A stretch of 64,000 nt of DNA from Chloroflexota bacterium (GCA_016183425.1 JACPEP010000008.1:85048-149047); one strand, 5' to 3'. Counted from the first letter of the stretch, positions 8,965 through 17,888 are shown. The notes: a model not told the origin generated them from the sequence alone. Numbers and translations are program-made.

Positions 8965-10377
8965 TTAAGCCTTCCTTTTCATCATTACATCCCGGGACGC
9001 TTGCACCCGGGTCTGAAGCTCCATCACTAGCCCTTTGAACTTCCGACCCCTGGCCTCAAAATCGGGAAACATGTCGAAGCTGCTGCACGCTGGAGACAGA
9101 AGCACCACCCCTCCCCGGAGGGCGAGGCGAAAGGCTTCCTCCACCGCCTGGGCGAAAGAGTCAGCATACAAAAGGGGGAAGCGGCCCTTCGCGGCCACAG
9201 CTTGTCGCTCTATGGCCCCTCCCAGGCGAAGGGCCGCTTCCCCATAGAGAACCACCCCCTGACACCTCTCCACCACGGCCGCGCTGAAGGCTTCCAGAGG
9301 GAGGTGTTTATCTCGTCCTCCGGCGATGAGAACCACCGGACGCTCAAAGGCTCGAATACCAGCCATCGCCCGCTCTGGAGTGGTAGCAATACTATCGTTG
9401 TAGAACTCTACCCCCTCTACCTCTGCCACCCTCTCCAAACGATGCTCCACACCAGTAAAGGCAGATACTGCCTCTGCCATTGCTTGCGACGGAAGATAGC
9501 ACGCCCCAGCCGCCGCACAGGCGGCCAGAACGTTCTCTCGATTATGGGCACCAAGAAGCAAGATACTGCTCACCGGAAGAAGAGCCTCCTCTCGCCCCTG
9601 TCGTCGAAAGACCACCCACCCATCTTGGATGAAGGTGCCTGCTTCCACCGGACCCTGGCTGCTGAAGAGAAGAACCTCGCCCTGACATTGGGAAGAAAGA
9701 CCTCTGGTCACCGGATTATCATAATTGATGACAGCTATGTCCTCCGCCCTCTGGTAGTTGAGTATGTTGGCTTTGGCCGCTATATACTCCTGCAAGGAGG
9801 CATGCATATCCAGATGGTTGGGCGTTACATTGGTGATGACTGCTACGTGAGGGCTAGCCTCGGCCAACTCCAGCTGGAAGCTGCTCAGCTCTAGAACCAC
9901 CCAATTCTCCGCCGTCAAATGCCCCAGCTCGTCCAGCAACGGACGGCCGATGTTCCCCCCCACCACCACCGGTCGGCCGGCGCAACGAAACATCTCCCCC
10001 ACCAGAGCAGTGGTGGTGGTTTTGCCGCTGGTGCCGGTGATACCCACCACGGGGGCAGGACACAGCTGGAAGAAAAGTTGCGTAAGCGAGCTAAAAGGTA
10101 TGCGCGCCACCCGGGCTGCCTCCAGAGCGGGAAGGTTCAGAGGAACGCCGGGGCTGACAAAAACCACTTCAGCGGCCACCGTATCTTCGACACGATTGCC
10201 CCCCAATGACAGCCTCACCGGCAGCCCCTGTATCTGGTTCAGGCTTCCCGCTAGATCCGAAGCTGGCTTGGCATCGCTCACAGTGACCAAGGCTCCAGCT
10301 TGACTGAGGAAGCGGGTCAACGCCACCCCCTCCCGCCCCAGGCCTACCACAGTCACCTTTTTACCTTTGAAATCCAT
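8965..10377 (-). CDS. murD: UDP-N-acetylmuramoyl-L-alanine--D-glutamate ligase MurD
   Basis: MurD adds D-Glu to the growing stem peptide. The 470-residue protein begins MDFKGKKVTVVGLGREGVA, has the ATP loop GITGTSGKTTTTALVG and the NVTPNHLDMH motif, and ends with SPACSSFDMFPDFEARG, typical of MurD. The ATG at 10377 lies 11 bases after the mraY stop. The upstream extension of the frame falls inside mraY and is not used. Confidence 0.96.
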   Translation of the reverse strand: MDFKGKKVTVVGLGREGVALTRFLSQAGALVTVSDAKPASDLAGSLNQIQGLPVRLSLGGNRVEDTVAAEVVFVSPGVPLNLPALEAARVARIPFSSLTQLFFQLCPAPVVGITGTSGKTTTTALVGEMFRCAGRPVVVGGNIGRPLLDELGHLTAENWVVLELSSFQLELAEASPHVAVITNVTPNHLDMHASLQEYIAAKANILNYQRAEDIAVINYDNPVTRGLSSQCQGEVLLFSSQGPVEAGTFIQDGWVVFRRQGREEALLPVSSILLLGAHNRENVLAACAAAGACYLPSQAMAEAVSAFTGVEHRLERVAEVEGVEFYNDSIATTPERAMAGIRAFERPVVLIAGGRDKHLPLEAFSAAVVERCQGVVLYGEAALRLGGAIERQAVAAKGRFPLLYADSFAQAVEEAFRLALRGGVVLLSPACSSFDMFPDFEARGRKFKGLVMELQTRVQASRDVMMKRKA

Positions 10378-10388
10378 GGCTCTATTCT

Positions 10389-11345
10389 CTACCAAAGGGC
10401 CAGGGCGACGCCTACCATGGCCGCCATCATCCCAACCAACCAAAATCGCATAGTTACCTGGGGCTCGGACCAGCCCACCAGCTCAAAGTGATGATGTAAG
10501 GGCGCCATGCGTAAGATACGGTTTCCCCCACTCAACTTGAAGTAGCCCACCTGAAGGATGTCTGACAGGGCCTCGGCCACAAATACGGTGCCCACCACCG
10601 GCAAAAGGAGCCAATGGCCGGTCATCAGAGCCACCGTGGCCAGAGTGGCGCCCAGGGCAAGAGAGCCGGTATCCCCCATAAAAAGCTGAGCCGGGTGAGA
10701 GTTGTACCACAAAAAGCCCAAGGTCGCCCCCACCACAGTGAAGGAAAAGGTAACCACGTACGCCTGTTCCTGAAGGAAGGCGATAATCCCGTAAGCGGCG
10801 AAGGCCACCGCCACCGTGCCTCCGGCCAGGGTATCCAGGCCATCCGTCAGATTCACTGCATTGGCAGTGCCCACCACGGCCAGGGTGGCTACCGGGAGAT
10901 ACCACAAACCGATGTCTAGCTTCCCCAAGGAGGGAATGTAGATGCTTCTCGCCTGGAAAAAGTAGTGCAGAACCAGAGCCACCGCCAGCCCTACAGACAA
11001 AAGACCAGCCATCTTGAGCCGAGGGCTTAGCCCCACTCCAAAACCACCCTTCAGGGTTCTAAGATCGTCTGTCACCCCTATAAGCCCTACGCCCACCATC
11101 ACCCCCAAAGGGAGAAGCATAGACAATCTTCCCACCAAATTAGCCACCACCGTGACCATCACCACCGAACCTATGATAAGGATACCACCCATGGTAGGCG
11201 TCCCCATTTTTGTCAAGTGAGACTCCGGCCCATCGACACGTACCCCTTTGAGAACGCCCCAGCGGTGAAATAGTGCTATAAGGGGTCGCCCAGCCACCAA
11301 AGCCACCCCAAAGGTCACCACCCCCACTAACAGAGAGTAAATCAT
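10389..11345 (-). CDS. mraY: Phospho-MurNAc-pentapeptide transferase MraY
   Basis: MraY transfers phospho-MurNAc-pentapeptide to undecaprenyl phosphate, giving lipid I. The 318-residue membrane protein has about ten helices and the hallmark motifs KMGTPTMGGILI, TDDLRTLKGG, NAVNLTDGLDTLAGG, MGDTGSLALG and APLHHHFEL. The ATG overlaps the murF stop as ATGA. The shorter loops relative to proteobacterial MraY are usual in Gram-positive-like lineages. Confidence 0.97.
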   Translation of the reverse strand: MIYSLLVGVVTFGVALVAGRPLIALFHRWGVLKGVRVDGPESHLTKMGTPTMGGILIIGSVVMVTVVANLVGRLSMLLPLGVMVGVGLIGVTDDLRTLKGGFGVGLSPRLKMAGLLSVGLAVALVLHYFFQARSIYIPSLGKLDIGLWYLPVATLAVVGTANAVNLTDGLDTLAGGTVAVAFAAYGIIAFLQEQAYVVTFSFTVVGATLGFLWYNSHPAQLFMGDTGSLALGATLATVALMTGHWLLLPVVGTVFVAEALSDILQVGYFKLSGGNRILRMAPLHHHFELVGWSEPQVTMRFWLVGMMAAMVGVALALW

Positions 11346-12838
11346 GGCCCCGCCCTAATCCCTTCCACAATGGCCTCCATAGCCATGCCCCGGGACCCTT
11401 TGACCAATACGCAATCCCCCGGAGCCAGAATTTCCTTTACGTATTGGGTCGCTTCTTCGCAAGAGGCCACCGATACGACCTCTCTCAGGCCCTGATACCG
11501 GGCTTCTTCACCTATCCTTCGGGCCCCCTCGCCTACAGTGATCAAAAGGCCCACGGCTTGGGCTGCCGCGCGCCCTACCAGGCGGTATCCCTCCTCCTCA
11601 TAAGAGCCCAACTCCAGCATATCCCCCAGAACCGCCACTCGCCTACCCTCCATGGATGCCAGAAGGTCTAAAGCCGCCAAAACCGAGGCGGGGCTGGCGT
11701 TGTAGGTATCGTCGATGATGGTGCTCTCTCTGATTCCGGGCACCACCTTCAAACGAAGCCGACTATCCACTGCTTTCAACCCCGCCACCACCTCGGGCCA
11801 AGAGAGCCCGCTGATAAAACCCACGGCAGCGGCGGCCAAGGCAGTGTAAACACTGTGGCGTCCTATCATGTTGACATCCACCGGAGCGCTTTGCCCCGCC
11901 CAATTAAGGGTAAAGCTCAATCCCTTAAGGCCGTGACTCTCCACATTGGTGGCCCTCAAGTGACAGTCCTCACCAAGACCGTAGTACAGAACCTGCGCCT
12001 TCGTCAGCCGGCCCATGGCCTTCACCCGAGGATCGTCGCCATTAAGCACCGCCACCCCATCCGAGGGTAGGCTCTCCACCAGCTCTCCCTTGGCCTGGGC
12101 AATGCGCTCTAGACTTCCCAGTCGGCCAAAATGGCTGTGGCCCACGTTGGTCACCACCCCCACCCGGGGGCGGACGAGACGACACAGCATACGAATCTCA
12201 TCCAGGGCATACATCCCCATCTCCACCACACCCCGACTATGCTCACCCCGAAGACCAAGTAGGGTGAGGGGCACCCCGATCTCGTTGTTTAGGTTCCCCT
12301 CGCTTTTGAGCACCTGATACCTACTGGCCAATAAAGAGGCCACCGCCTCTTTGGTGGTAGTCTTGCCCACGCTGCCTGTAATGGCGATCATCTCCACAGA
12401 GTGCTTGTCGCGCCAATAGCAGGCCATCTCCTGTAGGGCCGCCAGGCTATCTCTCACCACGAAGAAATGGGCCGCCCCTTCCCCACCCACGGGCACATCC
12501 TGAGCCAAAACCCCCGTCGCCCCCCGGTTCAATGCATCAGGTATGTAGCCATGGCCGTCCTCCCGCTCTCCCCTCAAGGCCACGAATAAATCCCCCTCCA
12601 TCACCTCCCGAGAGTCAATGACAACACGACCAAAGGATGGCCCCTTTGGGCACGGAACATAGCGTACCAGGTGTTGTCCCAGGCCGGCCACCACATCAGG
12701 CACAGTAAGGGTCTTCCTCACCACAACCCTTGCCCTCTTCGTTATCCCCTCTGCCATCACCAGCCTGGATCTTCCCCGAGGAGCGGAGAATCTGGCTACC
12801 GCCAGCAATGGATCCCGCATTACCCAGAGAAAGGACAT
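11342..12838 (-). CDS. murF: UDP-MurNAc-tripeptide--D-Ala-D-Ala ligase MurF
   Basis: MurF adds D-Ala-D-Ala to complete the pentapeptide. It shows the N-terminal domain with DSREVMEGDLFVALRGE, the ATP loop AITGSVGKTTTKEA and EGNLNNEIGVPLTLL, diagnostic of MurF rather than MurE. The start is uncertain: the ATG at 12838 follows the ftsI stop directly, while ATGs at 12820 or 12757 would give a more usual N-terminus without the extra 6 or 27 residues. No murE lies between this gene and ftsI. Confidence 0.94.
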   Translation of the reverse strand: MSFLWVMRDPLLAVARFSAPRGRSRLVMAEGITKRARVVVRKTLTVPDVVAGLGQHLVRYVPCPKGPSFGRVVIDSREVMEGDLFVALRGEREDGHGYIPDALNRGATGVLAQDVPVGGEGAAHFFVVRDSLAALQEMACYWRDKHSVEMIAITGSVGKTTTKEAVASLLASRYQVLKSEGNLNNEIGVPLTLLGLRGEHSRGVVEMGMYALDEIRMLCRLVRPRVGVVTNVGHSHFGRLGSLERIAQAKGELVESLPSDGVAVLNGDDPRVKAMGRLTKAQVLYYGLGEDCHLRATNVESHGLKGLSFTLNWAGQSAPVDVNMIGRHSVYTALAAAAVGFISGLSWPEVVAGLKAVDSRLRLKVVPGIRESTIIDDTYNASPASVLAALDLLASMEGRRVAVLGDMLELGSYEEEGYRLVGRAAAQAVGLLITVGEGARRIGEEARYQGLREVVSVASCEEATQYVKEILAPGDCVLVKGSRGMAMEAIVEGIRAGP

Positions 12839-12840
12839 CG

Positions 12841-14565
12841 CTATCTCGTCCCCTGAGCAGCAACCATCGCCGTAGGAGGAATGCGAAAGTAAGTCAGCAA
12901 ATCTCTGGTTATCGCACTGAACACCGGCGACGCCACCAGGCTGCCCCAGGGCTCATCCTGGGGCTCATCGATCTTCACCAACACCAAAATTTCAGGATCG
13001 TTGTAAGGGGCAAAGCCCACAAATGAGGCGATGGTACTCTGCTGAGTGTAGCCGCCTTCCCCAGAAATGGAGGCCGTCCCCGTTTTCCCAGCTATGTGAT
13101 AGTCCGGCACTATGGCCAGCTTGCTCTCTCCATCCTCGGCGGCGGCTCTCATCATCTCAGTTAGCTGTTTAGCCGCCTCCGGAGAGATGACTCGGCGCAC
13201 CACCACCGGCTCAAAGGTACGCACCCCCACCTCGCCCCTCACCGCCTTCACCAGGTGAGGGCGCATAAGCAAACCGCCATTGGCCACCGCGCTGACGGCG
13301 GTAGCCAACTGTAGTGGGGTAATAGCGATGCCTTGACCGAAGCTGTTAGTGGCCAAATCTATGGGCCTCCAGCCAGGGTCCACATCCGTGCGCACCACCC
13401 CCGGAGATTCCCCACTCAACTCCACATAAGTGGGCTGTCCCAAACCGAACCTTTTCATATACTTGTAAAAACGCTCTGGCCCCAGAAGGTCACTGATCCA
13501 CACCGCTCCCACATTGCAGCTATTCTGAAGCACCTGAGTCATGGTCTCCCGGCCATGATGTCGGCCATTCCAGGTATCGATGGTCCAGCCATACTTTACC
13601 ACCGGCCCATTGTCCATAAAAGCAGTATTGGGGGTAATGAGTTTCTCGTCCAAGGCCCCCGCCATAGTGAGAATCTTTAGCACCGACCCCGGCTCGTACA
13701 TGTCGGTGGTGGCGCGATTACGATAGAGCTCAGACTGGGCATTGTCGGCCAGGTTCAGGCGGGCAAGATCAAAGGTGGGACGGCTGGCCATAGCCAGGAT
13801 AGCCCCCGTCTTAGGATTCATAACGATGATGGTACCCCCTTTGGCCCGGTGTTTGGCCACCGCCTTATCCAGTTGGCTCTCCACCAGCCGCTGGACGTAG
13901 CGGTCTATGGTCAGGATTACATCGACCCCCCCCTTGGGGGGCTGCACCTGGCGAAAAGCGATGGGAATAGGACGATGCAAGCTATCTCCTTCGTATACCG
14001 CCATTCCGGCCACGCCTCCCAACTCCAGGTTGAGGTCTTTTTCCAACCCGGTAAGGCCCACATTATCCCGCCCTACAAAACCTAGTACGGAGGCGGCCAG
14101 GCTGTCCTCCGGGTAGACCCGCTCCATTTTCTCCCTCACCTCCACCCCCACAATAGCCTGCTCCTTTATCCGCACTCCCCTTTGGTAAGACACGGAGGCC
14201 GCCACAAGGCGCTCCTTCTCCCCCCGCTCCAGCTTGCGGGACATTATAGTCTCCGGCGACATCTCCAGAAGCCTGCCCAGGGCCTCAGCTCGCTGTCGGC
14301 TCTGGAAAAAGTCACCGTTAACAAAGACATCGAAGGTGCTCACCGCTATCGCCAAGGGATGGCCGTTGGCATCCCTTATCGTGCCGCGGTCGGGAACGAT
14401 GGGCACTTTAACCCAGTGCTCCCTCTCGGCCTGCTTTTGGTATTTCTCATGCTCCACCAGTTGCAGCCTGGCCATCTGCCACATCAAAGCCAGTGTGCCA
14501 CCACCCAAGAGAAGCACGACCAGAATAAGACGCCACCGGGCCAGGCCTGAGGTCTGCTGCGTCAC
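12841..14565 (-). CDS. ftsI: Penicillin-binding protein 2/FtsI (class B transpeptidase)
   Basis: FtsI is the septal D,D-transpeptidase anchored in the membrane with its catalytic domain outside. The 574-residue protein has one N-terminal helix (residues 10-30), a PBP-dimer domain starting VPIVPDRGTIRD, and a transpeptidase domain. The active-site serine is in EPGSVLK near residue 295, followed by SCN and a GKTGTA triad motif. No C-terminal PASTA domain is visible. The start overlaps the end of the ftsL-like gene by 4 bases. Confidence 0.95.
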   Translation of the reverse strand: MTQQTSGLARWRLILVVLLLGGGTLALMWQMARLQLVEHEKYQKQAEREHWVKVPIVPDRGTIRDANGHPLAIAVSTFDVFVNGDFFQSRQRAEALGRLLEMSPETIMSRKLERGEKERLVAASVSYQRGVRIKEQAIVGVEVREKMERVYPEDSLAASVLGFVGRDNVGLTGLEKDLNLELGGVAGMAVYEGDSLHRPIPIAFRQVQPPKGGVDVILTIDRYVQRLVESQLDKAVAKHRAKGGTIIVMNPKTGAILAMASRPTFDLARLNLADNAQSELYRNRATTDMYEPGSVLKILTMAGALDEKLITPNTAFMDNGPVVKYGWTIDTWNGRHHGRETMTQVLQNSCNVGAVWISDLLGPERFYKYMKRFGLGQPTYVELSGESPGVVRTDVDPGWRPIDLATNSFGQGIAITPLQLATAVSAVANGGLLMRPHLVKAVRGEVGVRTFEPVVVRRVISPEAAKQLTEMMRAAAEDGESKLAIVPDYHIAGKTGTASISGEGGYTQQSTIASFVGFAPYNDPEILVLVKIDEPQDEPWGSLVASPVFSAITRDLLTYFRIPPTAMVAAQGTR

Positions 14566-15020
14566 AGCCTATCCCCCAAATCCTGAGACACCCCAGCACT
14601 CCATTGCCTTACATCCTCCCAGAAACGACCCCACCAGGACCAAGTCTCCTTCTGCTCCCGGGGATACCGGTTGGGCACTGTCTCCCTGTCATTTCCCGAG
14701 GACAAGCGAGGCGTTCCCCCCACCACATACAGATACTGAGTGGCGGGCACCATTTTTAAGCGCTGCGTCGCCTCGTTCTGAATGCGTTCCAGGGACTGGA
14801 GCCGGCCTATCTCCGCCTCCAGTTGATAGTTGCGTCGCTGCCAATCCCTTTTTTCTGCTTCCAGCCTTTGTACCTCGTATCCCGTTGAGGTCAGGTGGCT
14901 GGTCTGAAAAAGAAGCAGCAAAATGCCACCACCCAGAAGCCCCCAAACAGCCCACAGGGAGTTCCCCATACCGGACCCCTCCCGGGAAGTTTCCTTCTCT
15001 AGGCGACTTAAGACGGCCAT
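14562..15020 (-). CDS. ftsL: FtsL-like divisome protein
   Basis: A small bitopic protein with a short cytoplasmic end, one membrane helix at about residues 22-42, and a heptad-rich coiled coil (EVQRLEAEKRDWQRRN...EAEIGRLQSLERIQ), followed by a polar tail. This is the FtsL/DivIC architecture, and the gene sits between rsmH and ftsI as ftsL does. Primary sequence is not conserved, so the name rests on topology and order. A GTG-free alternative start at 14969 (MGNSLWAV) has a better GGGAGG site and would shorten the protein by 17 residues. Confidence 0.8.
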   Translation of the reverse strand: MAVLSRLEKETSREGSGMGNSLWAVWGLLGGGILLLLFQTSHLTSTGYEVQRLEAEKRDWQRRNYQLEAEIGRLQSLERIQNEATQRLKMVPATQYLYVVGGTPRLSSGNDRETVPNRYPREQKETWSWWGRFWEDVRQWSAGVSQDLGDRL

Positions 15021-15059
15021 TTGTCGACCCTAACTTGCAAACTGGGGAGGATTCTCCCC

Positions 15060-15992
15060 CTATAGCCGCTCCACCACCCTCATCCGAGCGCTCCGACTGC
15101 GGGGATTGCCGCTGCGCTCCGCCTCCGCTGGTGTGACAATCCCCTTAAATACGAGCCTCAGGGTCGGCTCATGCCCGCAGAGACAGACAGGAGTTCCGGG
15201 CGGGCACAGGCAACCCTTGACCTCGCGGCGAATGAACTCCTTAACTATGCGATCCTCAAGACTATGATAGCTGACAACCACCAGCCTGCCTTCGGGCGAG
15301 AGGAGAGAGAGGCTCTGCTCCAGGGCCCGAGACAAGTTCTCCAGCTCCCCGTTTACCGCGATACGCAAGGCCTGGAAAGTCCGCGTGGCAGGATGGATCC
15401 TCTGGCGACCGAAAAACCCAGCCTGGCTCACTAGCTTTGCCAACTGGCCTGTGGTGGTGACGGGACGATGGGCCACCACCAGCCGTGCTATTCGCCGACT
15501 TTGCCTCTCCTCACCGTACCGCCTCAGAAGAGCGGCCAGCCTCTCCTCGGGGTACTCATTGACGATGTGAGCCGCCGTAAGACCTTGAGACGGGTCGAAG
15601 CGCATGTCCAGAGGCTCATCGTCTTGAAAGCTGAAACCCCGCCGTCCCTCCTCCAGTTGCAGAGAGGACATCCCCAGGTCAAACAAAACGCCATCTACAG
15701 GGCGAAACCCATACTGAAGACAGATCTCCTCTATACGGGCGAAGTTGTCCCGAACCAGGTTCAGACATGACCCGTAGGGTCGGAGTCGCTCCCCCGCCAC
15801 ACATAGGGCATGAGGGTCCAGATCGATACCCAGCACCGTTCCACTGGGGAAGCACCCCTCCAGAATGGCCTGAGTATGGCCTCCCGTGCCTACGGTAGCA
15901 TCTACATAGCGTCCCCCTGGGCTCACCTTCAGAGCCTCCACCACCTCCGCTAGCATCACTGGCGTGTGATAAATCAGCGGCGCCATGGCCAT
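15060..15992 (-). CDS. rsmH: 16S rRNA m4C1402 methyltransferase RsmH (MraW)
   Basis: RsmH methylates N4 of C1402 in 16S rRNA using SAM. The 310-residue protein begins MAMAPLIYHTPVMLAEV, has the SAM loop VDATVGTGGHTQAIL and the FDLGMSSLQLEEGRRGFSF motif, and ends with the usual NPRSRSARMRVVE. The ATG at 15992 comes two bases after the mraZ stop. A second in-frame ATG at 15986 is also possible. Confidence 0.96.
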   Translation of the reverse strand: MAMAPLIYHTPVMLAEVVEALKVSPGGRYVDATVGTGGHTQAILEGCFPSGTVLGIDLDPHALCVAGERLRPYGSCLNLVRDNFARIEEICLQYGFRPVDGVLFDLGMSSLQLEEGRRGFSFQDDEPLDMRFDPSQGLTAAHIVNEYPEERLAALLRRYGEERQSRRIARLVVAHRPVTTTGQLAKLVSQAGFFGRQRIHPATRTFQALRIAVNGELENLSRALEQSLSLLSPEGRLVVVSYHSLEDRIVKEFIRREVKGCLCPPGTPVCLCGHEPTLRLVFKGIVTPAEAERSGNPRSRSARMRVVERL

Positions 15993-15994
15993 TA

Positions 15995-16423
15995 TCACCC
16001 CCGCACCTCCACCATCTCGGCTATCTGCCCCAATTGCTCGTCCACCAAGGCCTTCTCGGGAAGCCAGAGCTCTCGGCTCCATATCTCCAAGTAATTGTGA
16101 CCCCCCACAATGACCACTTCGTTATCTATCTCGGCATGCTCCCGCAGAGGGAGAGGCAGGCCCACCCGTCCCTGGCGGTCCAACTCCATAGGAAAGGCAT
16201 TGCCAAAGATGCCCCGGTTGAGCCTTCGATTGTTGCTGCGGGTAAAAGGTAGGGCGGTCAGCTTTTCCGCCAGCTTCTGCCACTCGTGTAGAGGATAGAC
16301 TATGATACACTTGTCGAAACCGCGGCTGAGGACGATACCCGCCTCGAATTCCTGACGTAGGCGGGGAGGTATGGCAACCCGCCCCTTCTTATCAATGACA
16401 TATCCATACTCGCCGAGGAACAT
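15995..16423 (-). CDS. mraZ: Transcriptional regulator MraZ
   Basis: MraZ is the dimeric-repeat AbrB-like DNA-binding protein that represses its own dcw operon in several bacteria. The 142-residue protein has both halves of the duplicated fold: MFLGEYGYVIDKKGRVAIPPRLR near the N-terminus and MELDRQGRVGLPLPLRE around residue 80. The ATG at 16423 gives the usual MFLGEY start. A GTG at 16444 would add seven residues but overlaps the operator. It is the first gene of the operon. Confidence 0.93.
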   Translation of the reverse strand: MFLGEYGYVIDKKGRVAIPPRLRQEFEAGIVLSRGFDKCIIVYPLHEWQKLAEKLTALPFTRSNNRRLNRGIFGNAFPMELDRQGRVGLPLPLREHAEIDNEVVIVGGHNYLEIWSRELWLPEKALVDEQLGQIAEMVEVRG

Positions 16424-16438
16424 AAGAGCGCTCTTCTC

Positions 16439-16463
16439 CCCCACCTATCCCCACTTCTCCCCA
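16439..16463 (-). promoter_or_regulatory. MraZ operator: three TGGGG boxes, 10-bp period
   Basis: On the minus strand TGGGGAGAAG, TGGGGATAGG and TGGGGGAGAA follow each other with their T at 16463, 16453 and 16443, exactly one helical turn apart. MraZ of E. coli is known to bind TGGGN direct repeats with this period in front of mraZ. The boxes lie just downstream of the predicted -10 and so would block initiation or early elongation. The last box abuts the mraZ ribosome-binding region. Confidence 0.8.
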
Positions 16464-16474
16464 CAACTGGACAC

Positions 16475-16502
16475 ATGTTAACACCTAAATGCCATCTGTC
16501 AA
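16475..16502 (-). promoter_or_regulatory. Predicted sigma-70 promoter of the dcw operon
   Basis: Minus-strand TTGACA (16497-16502) is separated by 16 bases from TAACAT (16475-16480), a perfect -35 with a 4/6 -10. It lies about 50 bases upstream of mraZ and just before the MraZ boxes. The rest of the gap to 16653 shows AT-rich sequence but no gene that I can support. Confidence 0.65.
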
Positions 16503-16653
16503 TAGATTTTGAGGGGATTTTCTGACAAATTTTATAAATTTCGTGGCTTAAAAGAGTCCAGGGGTAGAAAAGAGAGTCGTCTGATGAAAAAGATGTCTCA
16601 AGACCTCATAGGGCTTCCTTCCCCCCACATACCCTTAACACTAGACACGCAAC

Positions 16654-17121
16654 TTATCCGCTTGGGGCGTCGCCTTGCTCCCTCTTTTGAGCCTTCATGG
16701 CCAGCATGGGTCCCGGCACCACGTTGAAGTGGAAACGCCGCATCTCTTGTCCTTCTAGGCGGGCCACAACTACCTTGGTGCCTGGGGTTTCCATCTTAAG
16801 ATTCATGGCGAAGGCTAATTGGAAGCGCTGTTCCTGCCCAAGCGGAATACCAGGTGGCCGACCAACTTCAAAGTAGCCTCCTTCTTTCACCAAGCTTTTA
16901 GGCTCTTCAGTGCCCGGGGACTCCTCCAGCACCTCGATCTCAAAGGTGTGCTTTTGGTTTGTCTCGTTCCAGGGAATCCTTGCTGACAGAGCGATAGCGC
17001 AGTGCTGTTCCACAGGGAAGCCGGTGTTCACGGTGAGCAAGTCCCAGCCACCCCCCAAAAGATACAGCTTGTTGCCGACCACTTCGGCTGCGTCGGCAAG
17101 TACGAGCCATTCAACATCCAC
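16654..17121 (-). CDS. DUF6941-like conserved protein
   Basis: A 155-residue soluble protein beginning MDVEWLVLADAAEVVGNKLYLLGGGWD, a pattern I associate with the DUF6941 family of uncharacterised actinobacterial and chloroflexal proteins. The rest is predicted beta-rich (FEIEVLEE, FQLAFAMNLK, VVVARLEGQEMRRFHFNVV) with no catalytic motif visible. The start is a GTG with GAGGAGGG about 10 bases upstream. It points towards the dcw operon and is divergent from the toxin-antitoxin pair. No function can be assigned. Confidence 0.7.
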   Translation of the reverse strand: MDVEWLVLADAAEVVGNKLYLLGGGWDLLTVNTGFPVEQHCAIALSARIPWNETNQKHTFEIEVLEESPGTEEPKSLVKEGGYFEVGRPPGIPLGQEQRFQLAFAMNLKMETPGTKVVVARLEGQEMRRFHFNVVPGPMLAMKAQKREQGDAPSG

Positions 17122-17165
17122 TTGACATCCCTCCTCGTGTAAACTACAATTACACTACAAGTGTA
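17122..17165 (+). promoter_or_regulatory. Promoter and palindromic operator of the toxin-antitoxin pair
   Basis: TTGACA (17122-17127), a 17-base spacer and TACAAT (17145-17150) form a near-consensus sigma-70 promoter. Directly after the -10 comes a perfect palindrome, TACACT-ACA-AGTGTA (17151-17165), covering the expected start point. This is the usual place for autoregulation by a ribbon-helix-helix antitoxin. Confidence 0.75.
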
Positions 17166-17181
17166 GGAGAAATGTAGGGTA

Positions 17182-17472
17182 GTGTCAAGCCCTCACATAG
17201 AAGCCTTCTTAATCGATGATGAAAATGAGGAGAGGATCGTCGCCCATGGCCTGTCCGTCCGTCGGGTCTTGCAGATACTCGATAACGTCCACGTGGTTCT
17301 CAGGAATCGGAAGCGGCGCCGCGGCCTTTACCTAATCGTAGGAAGGGACAATGGTGGAATGTGCATCGCCATACCTGTAGAACCTACGCACGAGGCCGCA
17401 CTTTGGCGACCGATCACGGCTTGGCCTTGTAAGCCCCAGGAACGAACGCTACTTGAAAGGAGTAGGAATTAG
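17182..17472 (+). CDS. BrnT-like toxin of a type II toxin-antitoxin system
   Basis: A 96-residue protein with the pattern FLIDDENEERIVAHGLSVRRVLQ, then RGLYLIVGRDNGGMCIAIPV and WRPITAW. It matches the BrnT-like RelE-fold layout: D-x-N-x-x-K-I-x-x-HG near the start, then strand segments ending in the R-x-I-x-A motif. It is predicted to be a ribonuclease toxin by family. It starts with GTG, and its stop is one base from the antitoxin ATG, giving the toxin-first order typical of brnTA. Confidence 0.65.
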   Translation: MSSPHIEAFLIDDENEERIVAHGLSVRRVLQILDNVHVVLRNRKRRRGLYLIVGRDNGGMCIAIPVEPTHEAALWRPITAWPCKPQERTLLERSRN

Positions 17473-17473
17473 A

Positions 17474-17821
17474 ATGAGCAAGGAACGTGAGCGCGAGCTG
17501 GAGAAAGCTGAAACTTGGGACTTTGAACAACCAGAAGTCAGAGAACCGGTCAAAGCACCGCGAGTCGTCGTGTCCGTTGCGTTCCGACGCGAGGATTTCG
17601 CTCAAGTCTCAGAATATGCCGAACGTGTAGGCAAGAGAATCTCGCAGTTCATCCGGGAGGTGGCGATTGAGAAAGCAACGGGACGTGACGTGGGAATATC
17701 GGTGCATACGCCCAGTAGTAGTACCACTGGAAAACTATGGTGGATCGCGCCCCAGACCATTACTCGTGTATCCGGACGCACTGCTGAGCTCCCTGAAAAA
17801 GCAGCGGCCACCACGTACTAA
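17474..17821 (+). CDS. BrnA/CopG-like antitoxin
   Basis: A 115-residue protein. The first part is acidic (ETWDFEQPEV), followed by a ribbon-helix-helix-like segment, RVVVSVAFRREDFAQVSEYA, then ERVGKRISQFIREVAIEKA. This is the strand-helix-helix order of CopG/BrnA DNA-binding antitoxins. A GGAG tract precedes the ATG. It is likely to bind the palindrome at 17151-17165 and repress the pair. The low-complexity C-terminal 40 residues have no recognisable motif. Confidence 0.65.
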   Translation: MSKERERELEKAETWDFEQPEVREPVKAPRVVVSVAFRREDFAQVSEYAERVGKRISQFIREVAIEKATGRDVGISVHTPSSSTTGKLWWIAPQTITRVSGRTAELPEKAAATTY

Positions 17822-17888
17822 TAGCCTATGACATATCCTAAAAAGAGAATCGCCATGACGCGACGAAATGGGGGCATATTTCAAGACC

